In this document: piece by piece, positions 9,028 through 18,194 of the stretch
How the letters are laid out: each line of letters opens with the position of its first letter
Numbering within the stretch: the first letter of the stretch is position 1
Source of the DNA: Kitasatospora sp. NBC_01250
GTDB taxonomy: Bacteria; Actinomycetota; Actinomycetes; Streptomycetales; Streptomycetaceae
Direction of reading: 5' to 3'
DNA: 64,000 bases
Assembly: GCF_036226465.1 (NCBI RefSeq)
Contig: NZ_CP108476.1
Coordinates: 620,001-684,000 of the forward strand
Position numbers and translations under genes: made by a program
The notes under the pieces: model-generated
The model's database searches: none
The model's input: the letters and a program-made list of their open reading frames with translations, nothing else
What the model was told of the DNA's origin: nothing

Positions 9028-9525
9028 TCACCTGTGCGGTGGGCCGGTCTCGGAGTCGTCGAGCAGCAGTTCCAGCAGCGGGAGCGCCGCCTCCAGCTCC
9101 CGGCACTGCCGCGGGGTGAGCCGCCCGCTGCGACGGGCCAGCAGGGCCGAACGCTCCTGCCGGATCCGGGTCAGCGCCGCCTCGCCGGCCGGGGTGAGCG
9201 CGAGCAGGTGGGAGCGGCCGTCCAGCGGGTCGGGGGTCTTGGCGATCAGTCCGTCGTCGGCCAGCGGGGCGATGGTGCGGACCATGGACGGGACGGCCAC
9301 CCGTTCGCGTGCCGCGAGTTCGCCCAGGCGCAGCGGTCCGTGCTGCTCGACCCGGGCCAGCGCCGAGAGCTGGGCGAAGGTGAGGTCCTTGCCGCTCGCG
9401 GCCTGGGACATCTGCCGGTTGAGCCGCGCGATGACCAGGCGCAGCCGCACGACGGCCTCCTCGGACAGCGCGCCTTCGGCCCCGGCTCCGCCTTCGTCCC
9501 CGGCCCCGGTCATGGCCCCGGTCAT
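9028..9525 (-). CDS. MarR-family transcriptional regulator
   Basis: Winged-helix DNA-binding repressor that usually senses phenolic or drug-like ligands. The fold is visible as LTFAQLSALARVEQHGPLRLGELAARERVAVPSMVRTIAPLADDGLIAKTPDPLDGRSHLLALTPAG, with the recognition helix around VAVPSMVRTI and the wing at DPLDGRSHLL. Length is 165 residues. The start at 9525 overlaps the stop of the upstream exporter gene as ATGA, so the two are translationally coupled. Likely role: repression of the exporter operon through sites near 11337-11382. Confidence 0.9.
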   Translation of the reverse strand: MTGAMTGAGDEGGAGAEGALSEEAVVRLRLVIARLNRQMSQAASGKDLTFAQLSALARVEQHGPLRLGELAARERVAVPSMVRTIAPLADDGLIAKTPDPLDGRSHLLALTPAGEAALTRIRQERSALLARRSGRLTPRQCRELEAALPLLELLLDDSETGPPHR

Positions 9526-11288
9526 GGTGCACCGGTGCCCGTGGACGGCGCGCCCGCGCGCGGCCCGGTGCCCGCGGGCTTGCGCCGCTCCCGCATCAGC
9601 GAGGCGGCCGCCGCGACCAGGGCCATCGCGATCGCCAGCCAGAAGACCACCAGCAGGCCGTCGTGGAAGGGCCCCGAGATCAGCTGCGGGAAGAACTGCC
9701 GGCCGGTCAGCGTCTGCGCGTTGGCCGCCGGCAGCTGACCGAGCACGTGCGGGCCGAGCAGGTGCTGGACGGGGTTGTACCCGAGGAAGGCCGCGAAGAG
9801 CGTGCCGACCGGCGGCAGCGCGGCGATGGCGTGCGCGTCGCCCGCGGGCACGCCCTGTGCGGTGAGCCCGGCGCTGAGCGTGTGCGGCAGCGAGCCGGAC
9901 AGGCCCGCCACCATCAGCGAGAAGAAGACGCCGATCGAGAGCACCATCCCGGCGTTCTGGAAGGTGGCGCGCATCCCCGAGGCGGCGCCGCGGGCCTCGG
10001 CGGGCACGCTGGACATGATCAGCGAGGTGTTCGGAGCAGCGAACAGGCCGCCTCCCAGGCCGTTGACGAACACCAGGAGGGCGAACCACAGGTAGCTGAA
10101 GTCGGTCGGCAGCAGGAGGAGCCCGCCGAAGGAGGCCGCCATCACCAGCAGCCCGCCGGAGGCGAACAGCCGCGCACCGGCGCGGTCCGAGAGGTAGCCC
10201 GAGATCGGCCCGGCGGCCAGGAAGCCGAAGGTCAGCGGGGTCAGGTAGATGCCGGCCCAGAGCGGGGTGTCGGCATAGTCGTAGCCGTGCAGCGGCAGCC
10301 AGATGCCCTGCAGCCAGATGATCAGCATGAACTGCAGGCCGCCCCGGGCGATCGAGCCCAGCAGGGTGGCCGCGTTCCCGCCGGCGAAGACCGGGTCGCG
10401 GAAGAGCCGCAGCGGGAACATCGGCTCGGCCACCCGTGACTCGACCAGGCAGAAGACGGCCAGCAGGGCCACTCCGCCGCCCAGCCCGGCCAGCACCCAC
10501 GGGTTGGTCCAGCCCATGGTGTGACCGCCGTACGGCTGAATGCCGTAGGTGATCGCGGCCAGCAGCGCGGTGAGGCCGACGGCGAAGGTGGCGTTGCCCC
10601 ACCAGTCGATCCGGGCCGGGCGCCGCACCCCGGTGTCGTGAAGCGAGCGGTACGCCCAGACGGTGCCGAGCAGGCCGATCGGCACGTTGACCCAGAAGAT
10701 CGACCGCCAGGCGACCTGGGCGAGCAACCCGCCCAGGACCAGGCCGATGAACGAACCGGCGATGCCCGCGACGACGTTCACCCCCAGCGCCATGCCGCGC
10801 CGCTCGGCCGGGAAGGCGTCGGTGATGATCGCCGCGGAGTTGGCCATCAGCATCGAGCCTCCCACGGCCTGCACCACCCGCCAGCCGATCAGCCACAGCG
10901 CGCCGGCACCGCCGTGCAGCGGGTCGAGCGCGAGGGCCACCGAGGTGAGCGTGAAGATCAGGAAGCCCGCGTTGTAGATCCGTACCCGCCCGCGGATGTC
11001 GCCCAGCCGGCCGAGGGTGACGACCAGGACGGCGGTGATCAGCATGTAGCCCATCAGCATCCACAGCAGGTAGCTGACGTTGCCGGGCTTCAGCGGGTCC
11101 AGGCCGATGCCGTTGAAGATCGCGGGCAGCGAGATGAGGACGATCGAGGCGTTGACGGTGGCGATCAGCGTGCCGAGGGTCGTGTTGGAGAGTGCGACCC
11201 ACTTGTAATGGGGGTGGTCAGGGCCCGCGGTCCACCGGGAGGGTCCCGTGCGCCCGGTCCTGCCACCGTGCGCCGCTCCGACCGTCAT
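9522..11288 (-). CDS. MFS multidrug exporter, DHA2 family
   Basis: Proton-coupled efflux pump of the inner membrane, 588 residues, predicted 14 spans. The opening WVALSNTTLGTLIATVNASIVLISLPAIF and the loop GRLGDIRGRVRIYNAGF are typical of DHA2 exporters, followed by GWRVVQAVGGSMLMANSAAIITDAFP and GIAGSFIGLVLGGLLAQ. It differs clearly in sequence from the exporter at 7233-8810, so the two are not a recent duplication. A MarR gene follows with a 4-base ATGA overlap. The upstream region has three evenly spaced CGATAG boxes. Substrate unknown. Confidence 0.9.
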   Translation of the reverse strand: MTVGAAHGGRTGRTGPSRWTAGPDHPHYKWVALSNTTLGTLIATVNASIVLISLPAIFNGIGLDPLKPGNVSYLLWMLMGYMLITAVLVVTLGRLGDIRGRVRIYNAGFLIFTLTSVALALDPLHGGAGALWLIGWRVVQAVGGSMLMANSAAIITDAFPAERRGMALGVNVVAGIAGSFIGLVLGGLLAQVAWRSIFWVNVPIGLLGTVWAYRSLHDTGVRRPARIDWWGNATFAVGLTALLAAITYGIQPYGGHTMGWTNPWVLAGLGGGVALLAVFCLVESRVAEPMFPLRLFRDPVFAGGNAATLLGSIARGGLQFMLIIWLQGIWLPLHGYDYADTPLWAGIYLTPLTFGFLAAGPISGYLSDRAGARLFASGGLLVMAASFGGLLLLPTDFSYLWFALLVFVNGLGGGLFAAPNTSLIMSSVPAEARGAASGMRATFQNAGMVLSIGVFFSLMVAGLSGSLPHTLSAGLTAQGVPAGDAHAIAALPPVGTLFAAFLGYNPVQHLLGPHVLGQLPAANAQTLTGRQFFPQLISGPFHDGLLVVFWLAIAMALVAAAASLMRERRKPAGTGPRAGAPSTGTGAP

Positions 11289-11336
11289 CGCTGCCTCCTG
11301 GAGAGGGGTCGGCCGTGGCCGCTGTCCGGAGTACTT

Positions 11337-11382
11337 CGATAGCTCTCGTCAACTAACGATAGTCCGATTTTCAGACCGATAG
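11337..11382 (-). promoter_or_regulatory. Three CGATAG boxes at exact 20-bp spacing (putative operator)
   Basis: CGATAG occurs at 11337-11342, 11357-11362 and 11377-11382, each 20 bases apart, about two helical turns. They lie 50-95 bases upstream of the exporter-marR operon start at 11288. TTGACG lies on the minus strand inside the array and may be a -35 element. Binding by the downstream MarR protein is an inference. Confidence 0.45.
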
Positions 11383-11438
11383 AAGGGCTCGACGGAGACC
11401 CGCGCTGGTGACCGGCCGCCGACGGCCGGTCCCGCCCT

Positions 11439-12287
11439 TCACCGGTCGTCGCGGCCGTGGAAGATCCCCCAGCTCAGCCGGCCCTGCCGGCAGGCCGCCA
11501 CCCACAGCGGCAGGTTCTCCAGCAGGCCCTCCAGGTAGGCCGGTCCGACGAGTTCGCGCAGCTGGTCGGCGCTTCGCCTGGTCTCCTCCACCAACCGGAC
11601 GTAGTGGGTGAGCAGTTGCTCGCTATGGTCGTCGAAGTCGACCCGGATCGGCCCGGCTTCGGCGAACTGCTTCAGGTAGTACCCGGGCGTGGCCAGGCCG
11701 GTGACCTCCAGGCGCGCGATCACCGACCGCAGCGACTCGGGTGCGACGCCGTCGGCGGCCATCACATCGGTGAAGACCACTTCTCCCCCGGGCCGCAGCA
11801 CCCGGGCCACCTCGCCGAGCAGCCGGTCGCGGTCGGGGCTGTGGCAGAAGGCCTCCTGCGACCAGACGACGTCGAAGTGGCCGTCGGGGAAGGGGATGTC
11901 CTGGAAGGAGCCGGTGACGACCTCGATCGACCGGTCGAGCCCCTGCTGCGCATTGGCCGCCCGGTGGCGCTCGTTCTGCGACTCGCTGATGTTGAGCGCG
12001 ACCACCCGGCACCCGAACCGCTCGACCAGGTAGCGGGTCGCGCCACCGTAGCCGGACCCGAGATCCAGCACCGTGGTCCCGGGACGGCCGAGCCGCTCGG
12101 CGATCTTCGAGGCCGCCCGCTCCACGGTGCGTCGGGAGGCCGTCGCGATCGGCTCGCCCGCGTCGAGGTAGCTGCCGGTGTGGATGTCCTGCCCGCCCCA
12201 CACCGTGCGGTAGAAGCCGTCGACCTCGGCGCTTCCGTAGTACCGGCGCGCCGTCTCGACCGCGTCCGCGGTACCGCCCTCGGCCAT
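11439..12287 (-). CDS. Sarcosine/dimethylglycine N-methyltransferase-like protein
   Basis: SAM-dependent methyltransferase closely resembling the halophile enzyme that converts sarcosine and dimethylglycine to glycine betaine. Shared features are ARRYYGSAEVDGFYRTVWGGQDIHTGSYL at the N-terminus, TASRRTVERAAS, the SAM motif LDLGSGYGGATRYL (about residues 73-86), VVALNISESQNERHR, FDVVWSQEAFCHSPDR, LRPGGEVVFTDVMAAD and the C-terminal WGIFHGRDD. Length is 282 residues, as in the family. The partner glycine/sarcosine methyltransferase is not in this window, so betaine synthesis from glycine would need another locus, or this protein has a different amine substrate. It appears monocistronic. Confidence 0.78.
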   Translation of the reverse strand: MAEGGTADAVETARRYYGSAEVDGFYRTVWGGQDIHTGSYLDAGEPIATASRRTVERAASKIAERLGRPGTTVLDLGSGYGGATRYLVERFGCRVVALNISESQNERHRAANAQQGLDRSIEVVTGSFQDIPFPDGHFDVVWSQEAFCHSPDRDRLLGEVARVLRPGGEVVFTDVMAADGVAPESLRSVIARLEVTGLATPGYYLKQFAEAGPIRVDFDDHSEQLLTHYVRLVEETRRSADQLRELVGPAYLEGLLENLPLWVAACRQGRLSWGIFHGRDDR

Positions 12288-12387
12288 GACCTGCTCCCTC
12301 TGTCGCTCCGCTGTCGACTGATGACTCTACGTCAGGAGGGTGTGCCGGGACCGCCGTTGCGCGCCGCCCGCCCAGAAGGCGGGCGCC

Positions 12388-12954
12388 TCAGGACTTCGCC
12401 AGGCCCGTGACGACCTCGGCGCCCGGCAGGAGGGCGAGCGCCGCGCCCGGCAGGATCAGCTTGCCCCGGCGCCGGCCGCTGCCGACCAGCACGTGCGGGG
12501 CGGCGGCGACCGCCGCGTCGATCAACAGCGGCCAGCCGCACGGAAGTCCGACCGGGGTGATGCCGCCGTACTCCATGCCGCTCTCGGTGACGGCGGTGTC
12601 CATGGGCGCGAACGAGGCCTTCCGGGCCTCAAGGCGCTTGCGCACCACCGTGTTCACGTCGACCTGCGAGTCGGCCAGCACGAGGCAGGCGGCGAACGTG
12701 GTCGTCCCGGCCCGCTTGGCCGCGACCACGACGCAGTTGGCGGAGACGTCCGCCGCCACGTCGTAGGCCTGGCAGAAGACCGCCGTGTCGGCCTTGTCGG
12801 GCTCGGTGTCCACGTACAGCACCGCTTGCGCCGCCTCCTGCTCGCGCCACCCTCGCAGTGCCTCGGCCACCGGGCGGGCGAGCTGGTCGGCGACGTCGAG
12901 CGCGCGGTGGGCCGCGGTGAAGTTCCCGAACGGGGGGCGCAGCAGATCGGTCAT
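12388..12954 (-). CDS. YbaK/EbsC-family aminoacyl-tRNA deacylase
   Basis: Trans-editing protein of the YbaK/ProX superfamily, which hydrolyses mischarged aminoacyl-tRNA in the cytoplasm. The domain spans about residues 35-180, with VLYVDTEPDKADTAVFCQAYDV, CVVVAAKRAGTTTFAACLVLADSQVDVN, VRKRLEARKASFAP, the glycine-rich GMEYGGITPVGLPCGWPLLIDAAV and VLVGSGRRRGKLILPG. The conserved Lys of YbaK proteins is matched by AAKRAG. Length is 188 residues. Amino-acid specificity cannot be read from the sequence. It is divergent from the flavin monooxygenase at 13041. Confidence 0.82.
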   Translation of the reverse strand: MTDLLRPPFGNFTAAHRALDVADQLARPVAEALRGWREQEAAQAVLYVDTEPDKADTAVFCQAYDVAADVSANCVVVAAKRAGTTTFAACLVLADSQVDVNTVVRKRLEARKASFAPMDTAVTESGMEYGGITPVGLPCGWPLLIDAAVAAAPHVLVGSGRRRGKLILPGAALALLPGAEVVTGLAKS

Positions 12955-12980
12955 GGCGCGAGCCTATCGCCCCCCTCGAC

Positions 12981-13016
12981 TTGACACGAACGCCGTTCGT
13001 TTATAGAACAGTGTTC
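12981..13016 (+). promoter_or_regulatory. Sigma-70-like promoter with two embedded palindromes
   Basis: TTGACA (12981-12986) and TAGAAC (13004-13009) are 17 bases apart. The 15-base palindrome ACGAACGCCGTTCGT (12986-13000) fills the spacer and the 11-base palindrome GAACAGTGTTC (13006-13016) covers the -10. A repressor bound to either would block transcription of the flavin monooxygenase gene. The half-sites look like TetR-family targets, but no tetR gene is adjacent. Confidence 0.6.
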
Positions 13017-13040
13017 GTGACGATTTCTGTGAACCAGGAC

Positions 13041-14633
<1,593 letters not shown>

Positions 14634-14681
14634 CCGGGATCCCGCCGATCGCCGTGCCCGGTCAGGTCAGGTCAGGTCCCG

Positions 14682-15368
14682 TCAGGCGAGGCCGTGGTGG
14701 TGGGCGTAGCCGATCGCGGCGGCGCGGTCGCGCGAGGAGGTCTTGGTGAAGATCCGGTTGATGTGGGTCTTCACGGTGTTGCTGCTCAGGTAGAGGCGGG
14801 TGGCGATCTCCGGGTTGGTGAGGCCCTGGGCGATCAGCCGCAGGATCTCCGCCTCGCGCTGGGTGAGGCCGTCGGGCAGCGGCTCCTCGGGGCGGCCGTG
14901 CTCCGGCGCCGGGTCGGCGACGCGCGCCCCGCTGGCGGCGAGCAGGGTGGCCTGGGCGCGCGGGTCGAGGACGGCCAGACCGCCGGCGGCGGCGTGCAGG
15001 GCGCGGGCGATGTCGGTGCGGTCCGCGTCCTTGGTCAGGTAGCTGCGGGCGCCGGCGCGCAGCGCGTCCAGGATCGAGGTGTCGTCGGCGTAGGTGGTCA
15101 GGATCACCACTGCGGTGCCCGGGTGCTCGGCGGTCAGCCGGCGGGTGGCCGCGATGCCGTCCAGCACCGGCATGCCGAGGTCCAGCAGGATGGCGTCGGG
15201 CCGGTGCTCGGCCACCAGCTCCAGGGCCTGGGCGCCGTCGGCGGCCGAGCCCACCACGTCGATGTCGGGCAGGGTGCCGAGCAGCAGGACCAACCCCTCG
15301 CGGATGCTGGCCTGGTCGTCGGCGACGACGACCCGCAGCGGGACCGGTGGGGTGGCGTCGGTGCTCAT
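14682..15368 (-). CDS. NarL/LuxR-type response regulator
   Basis: Two-component response regulator, 228 residues. Receiver domain: RVVVADDQASIREGL (acidic pocket), AILLDLGMPVLDG (phospho-acceptor Asp), VVILTTYADD and the late Lys in SYLTKDAD. The LuxR-type HTH follows: LTQREAEILRLIAQGLTNPEIATRLYLSSNTVKTHINRIFTKTSSRDRAAAIGYA. Its start overlaps the kinase stop as ATGA, so the two are translationally coupled and almost certainly cognate. It is last in a three-gene operon with the membrane protein and kinase. Confidence 0.93.
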   Translation of the reverse strand: MSTDATPPVPLRVVVADDQASIREGLVLLLGTLPDIDVVGSAADGAQALELVAEHRPDAILLDLGMPVLDGIAATRRLTAEHPGTAVVILTTYADDTSILDALRAGARSYLTKDADRTDIARALHAAAGGLAVLDPRAQATLLAASGARVADPAPEHGRPEEPLPDGLTQREAEILRLIAQGLTNPEIATRLYLSSNTVKTHINRIFTKTSSRDRAAAIGYAHHHGLA

Positions 15369-16747
15369 CGGGTGGGGCGCTCCGTATCTGCTCGGGTGGA
15401 CGGACCCTGGTTCGGGCCGACGGGTACCTCGGCCGTCACGGTCCAGCCGTCGGAGTCCCGACCGGCCGTCAGAGTGCCGTGGGCCAGCAGCAGTCGCTCC
15501 CGCATGCCGGTCAGACCGTATCCCATGTCGGCGGTGCTCAGCGGGGCCGCGGCAGCGCCGCCCCCGGCCGCCGGGCCGACCGGATTGGCGACGCTCAGCC
15601 GCAGCCGCTCGGGGCGGTGCACGAGCGTGATCGTGACCGGCTGCCCCGGGGCGTGCTTGGCGCAGTTGACCAGCGCCTCGCGGGCGGTGCGCAGCAGGGC
15701 GACCGTGGCCTCCGGGGAGAGGGCCACCGGCGGGCCGGTGACCTGGCAGTCCACCGGGACGCGGTGGCGCTCGCGGTGCTCGGCCGCCGACTCGGCCAGC
15801 TCCTCGCCCAGCGGGCGGGTGTCGGTGCGCAGCGCTTGGACCGCGCGGCGGGTCTCCACCAGGCCGTCGCCGGCCATCCGCTGGGCGGTGGCCAGCACCT
15901 CCAGGGCGCGCTGCGGATCCTGACCGTCGCTCAGCAGGGCCCGGGCCGCCTGGATCTGGATGCCCAGGGCGCCGAGCGAGTGCGCCAGCACGTCGTGGAT
16001 CTCGCGTGCGATCCGGGTCCGCTCGTCCAGCACGTCGGCTCGGCGCTGCTCAGCGCGCAGTTGCTGGTACTGCTCCAGAAGGGCGGCGGACTGCTCGGCC
16101 TGCACCCGGTAGGCCAGCCGGTTGCGGCCGGTGACCAGCCCGACCACGAGCAGCAGCGGCAGCCCGACCAGGGTGCCGATGCCCTGGTCGAAGAGCACCC
16201 CGCCGACCTCGATGGCCAGCAGCGACACCGCGCCGACCGTGAGCGCCGGGGTGAGCGGCAGGTCGGTGCCGGCCGCGATCAGGGCCACCGCGGCGTAGGC
16301 GATCAGGCTCGTACCGCCGCCCGCCGCGGCGGCCCCGAAGCCGGCCGCCGCGGCGGTCAGCGTGAGGGCCGCGGCGAGCGCGCGGGGGTGGCGGCGCTCC
16401 GGGGCAGGACCCAGGTCGATCACCGCCCAGGCGGCCACCCCCACCCCGATCAGCGCGTAGGCGACGGTCTGGGCGGTGGCGCCCCGGTGTCCGGCGGGCG
16501 GCTCCAGGAAGGTGAGCAGGCCGATCAGGACGTAGCCGATGACCCGGACGCACCAGACAGCTGCTCGCAACATGAGCCGAGTATCGCCGAGCAGCCGGGC
16601 CCGGAGGGAGCCGGTCGGCACGACGGCGGGCGCGGGAGGGGTGGCGGCGGGGCGGGTGGCGGCGGGATGGGTGGCGGAGGGGCAGGTGGTGGAGGGATGG
16701 GTGGGTGCGAGGTGGACGGGTGGCGCGGGGACCACCGCGTCCGTCAT
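15365..16747 (-). CDS. Sensor histidine kinase (HisKA_3 type)
   Basis: Membrane sensor kinase partnered with the response regulator at 14682. The first 45 residues are a low-complexity Thr/Pro/Ala/His stretch of unknown role, followed by about six hydrophobic segments (roughly residues 60-200). The dimerisation/phosphotransfer region has ERTRIAREIHDVLAHSLGALGIQIQAA with the phospho-acceptor His, and the ATPase domain has REALVNCAKHA (N box) and MGYGLTGMRERL (G box). Length is 460 residues. Start 16747 is fixed by the ATGA overlap with the upstream gene, and the stop overlaps the regulator start. The signal is unknown; the class often senses membrane or cell-wall stress. Confidence 0.92.
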   Translation of the reverse strand: MTDAVVPAPPVHLAPTHPSTTCPSATHPAATRPAATPPAPAVVPTGSLRARLLGDTRLMLRAAVWCVRVIGYVLIGLLTFLEPPAGHRGATAQTVAYALIGVGVAAWAVIDLGPAPERRHPRALAAALTLTAAAAGFGAAAAGGGTSLIAYAAVALIAAGTDLPLTPALTVGAVSLLAIEVGGVLFDQGIGTLVGLPLLLVVGLVTGRNRLAYRVQAEQSAALLEQYQQLRAEQRRADVLDERTRIAREIHDVLAHSLGALGIQIQAARALLSDGQDPQRALEVLATAQRMAGDGLVETRRAVQALRTDTRPLGEELAESAAEHRERHRVPVDCQVTGPPVALSPEATVALLRTAREALVNCAKHAPGQPVTITLVHRPERLRLSVANPVGPAAGGGAAAAPLSTADMGYGLTGMRERLLLAHGTLTAGRDSDGWTVTAEVPVGPNQGPSTRADTERPTR

Positions 16748-17286
16748 CGCCGGCCCCCGCTGCGGCCCGCGCCGCCGGAGCGGAAGGCGCCCGCGAGGAA
16801 GGTCGAGCCGTCCTTCTCGGCGGCGAACGGCACCCCGGCCGCGACGGCCCGCGGCAGGATCACGGCGGCCTGCGCCAGCCGGTTCAGGCCCAGGCCGAAG
16901 AGCAGCGTCGAGGAGGAGGCGGCGACGTGCGCACCCATCGCGCCCGCCAGCACCACCACCAGCACCCGCCACGCCACCAGGCCGCCCCACAGCCACAGAC
17001 CGCGCAGCGGCAGCCGGGCCCACAGCACGCCGCCTCGGGACTCCAGCCGGGTCATCGCCCCGAAGGCGAGGCCGATCGCGACCGAGCCCGCCGCGCCGAC
17101 CACCAGGCAGGTGACGTCGACCGGCTTCAGGTGCCCGCCGCCGGTGTGCAGATCGGTGAAGCCGATCACGGTGAGCACCGCGGGCAGCAGCACGGTGCGT
17201 TTGCCCCGCAGGTACTGGCCCCTGACCTGTTGGAAGACGATCACGGCGATGATCCCGACCACCGCCAGGATTTCGATGCCGGACAT
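16744..17286 (-). CDS. DUF1453/CcdC-like integral membrane protein
   Basis: Predicted inner-membrane protein of 180 residues with about five hydrophobic helices, starting MSGIEILAVVGIIAVIVFQQVRGQYLRGKRTVLLP, a pattern typical of CcdC/DUF1453 proteins. Biochemical role unknown. AAGGAG precedes the ATG at a good distance. It is the first gene of a three-gene operon and overlaps the kinase start by ATGA, so it may be an accessory sensor or membrane partner for the kinase. Confidence 0.75.
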   Translation of the reverse strand: MSGIEILAVVGIIAVIVFQQVRGQYLRGKRTVLLPAVLTVIGFTDLHTGGGHLKPVDVTCLVVGAAGSVAIGLAFGAMTRLESRGGVLWARLPLRGLWLWGGLVAWRVLVVVLAGAMGAHVAASSSTLLFGLGLNRLAQAAVILPRAVAAGVPFAAEKDGSTFLAGAFRSGGAGRSGGRR

Positions 17287-17605
17287 CTCGGACTCCTTCT
17301 CGGGCGACGCGTTCTGGGGCTACGCGTTCTCGGGTTGCGCACTCCAGGGCCCGTCCGGCCCTTGGTGCGATGCCACCGAAGCTACGGACGGCGCCGGTAC
17401 CACCGCGTCACCCCAGGAGGTGGCCCGCGGGGTGATCCGCGGCCGTGCCCCTCACCCTGGGGCGCTACCGGACGGCGCGAGCACGGTCACCCCCGAGGTC
17501 ACCCCCTGCTGCGATCCGCCGACGGGGTGCGCGCGGCCATCGTGGAGTCCGTTCGAACCGCTCCGAACCGCTCCCCGAACCACTCCCGATCCGCCGGAGG
17601 ACCCG
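17287..17605. other. Divergent intergenic region
   Basis: These 319 bases separate the two-component operon (minus) from the membrane-protein gene (plus). They hold the ribosome sites of both, and GCGTTCT occurs twice near 17308-17330. I see no further gene and no convincing -35/-10 pair. Confidence 0.4.
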
Positions 17606-18154
17606 ATGTTCAGCGAACTGACCCAGGCCATGATCATCAACGGCGCGGTCCTGACCGCCACCCTGCACAGTGACCTCGGACGCGCCCGCAAGATCGGCCC
17701 GATGCGCGTCCTGCGCCCGCTCGGCATCGCCGCGGGCGTGATCCCGCTCTTCCTCGACCCGATCGTCACCCATGGCGCCGGGCTCGCCGTCGAACTGGCG
17801 GGCGTCGCGGTCGGGTTGCTGGCCGGCCTGGGCGCACTGGCCCTGCTGCACGTCTACCGCAGCCCGCGGACCGACCGGCCGGTGAGCCGGGCCGGATGGG
17901 GCTACGCGCTGCTCTGGACGACCGTGGTCGGCGTCCGGGCCGCCTTCTCCTACGGCTCCGCCCACTGGTTCCCCGACCAGCTGGCGAGCTGGTGCCAGGC
18001 GCACCAGGTCTCCGGAGCCGCCATCACCAACGCGCTGATCTTCATGGCCGTCGTGATGCTGACGGTGCGCACCGGCGGCCTGACCCTGCGGGCGCTGCGG
18101 CTGCCGGCCGTGGAGCCCGGGCGGGCGACCGGCCCCGCCCTGGCCCGTAGCTGA
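17606..18154 (+). CDS. Integral membrane protein of unknown function
   Basis: 182 residues with about five hydrophobic helices (for example IIPLF-like runs near residue 40, a Gly/Ala/Leu-rich segment at 57-80, and a late AAITNALIFMAVVMLTV). The ATG has GGAGGA seven bases upstream. No enzymatic motif is seen. It diverges from the DUF1453/kinase/regulator operon and shares its general character (multi-span, about 180 residues), so it may be a target or relative of that system; this is inferred from position only. Confidence 0.65.
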   Translation: MFSELTQAMIINGAVLTATLHSDLGRARKIGPMRVLRPLGIAAGVIPLFLDPIVTHGAGLAVELAGVAVGLLAGLGALALLHVYRSPRTDRPVSRAGWGYALLWTTVVGVRAAFSYGSAHWFPDQLASWCQAHQVSGAAITNALIFMAVVMLTVRTGGLTLRALRLPAVEPGRATGPALARS

Positions 18155-18194
18155 CCGGCACCCGGCGAACGGCGGTGCGGCGCCGGCCCGCTCC

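Noticed and set aside
1423..12287. A full polyketide or peptide biosynthetic cluster around the methyltransferases and exporters
   Set aside because: No ketosynthase, carrier protein, adenylation domain or terpene synthase was found; only tailoring-type enzymes are present.
14658..14683. GTCAG tandem run after the flavin hydroxylase as a repeat element
   Set aside because: Only three or four short copies with no flanking structure; most likely chance or slippage.
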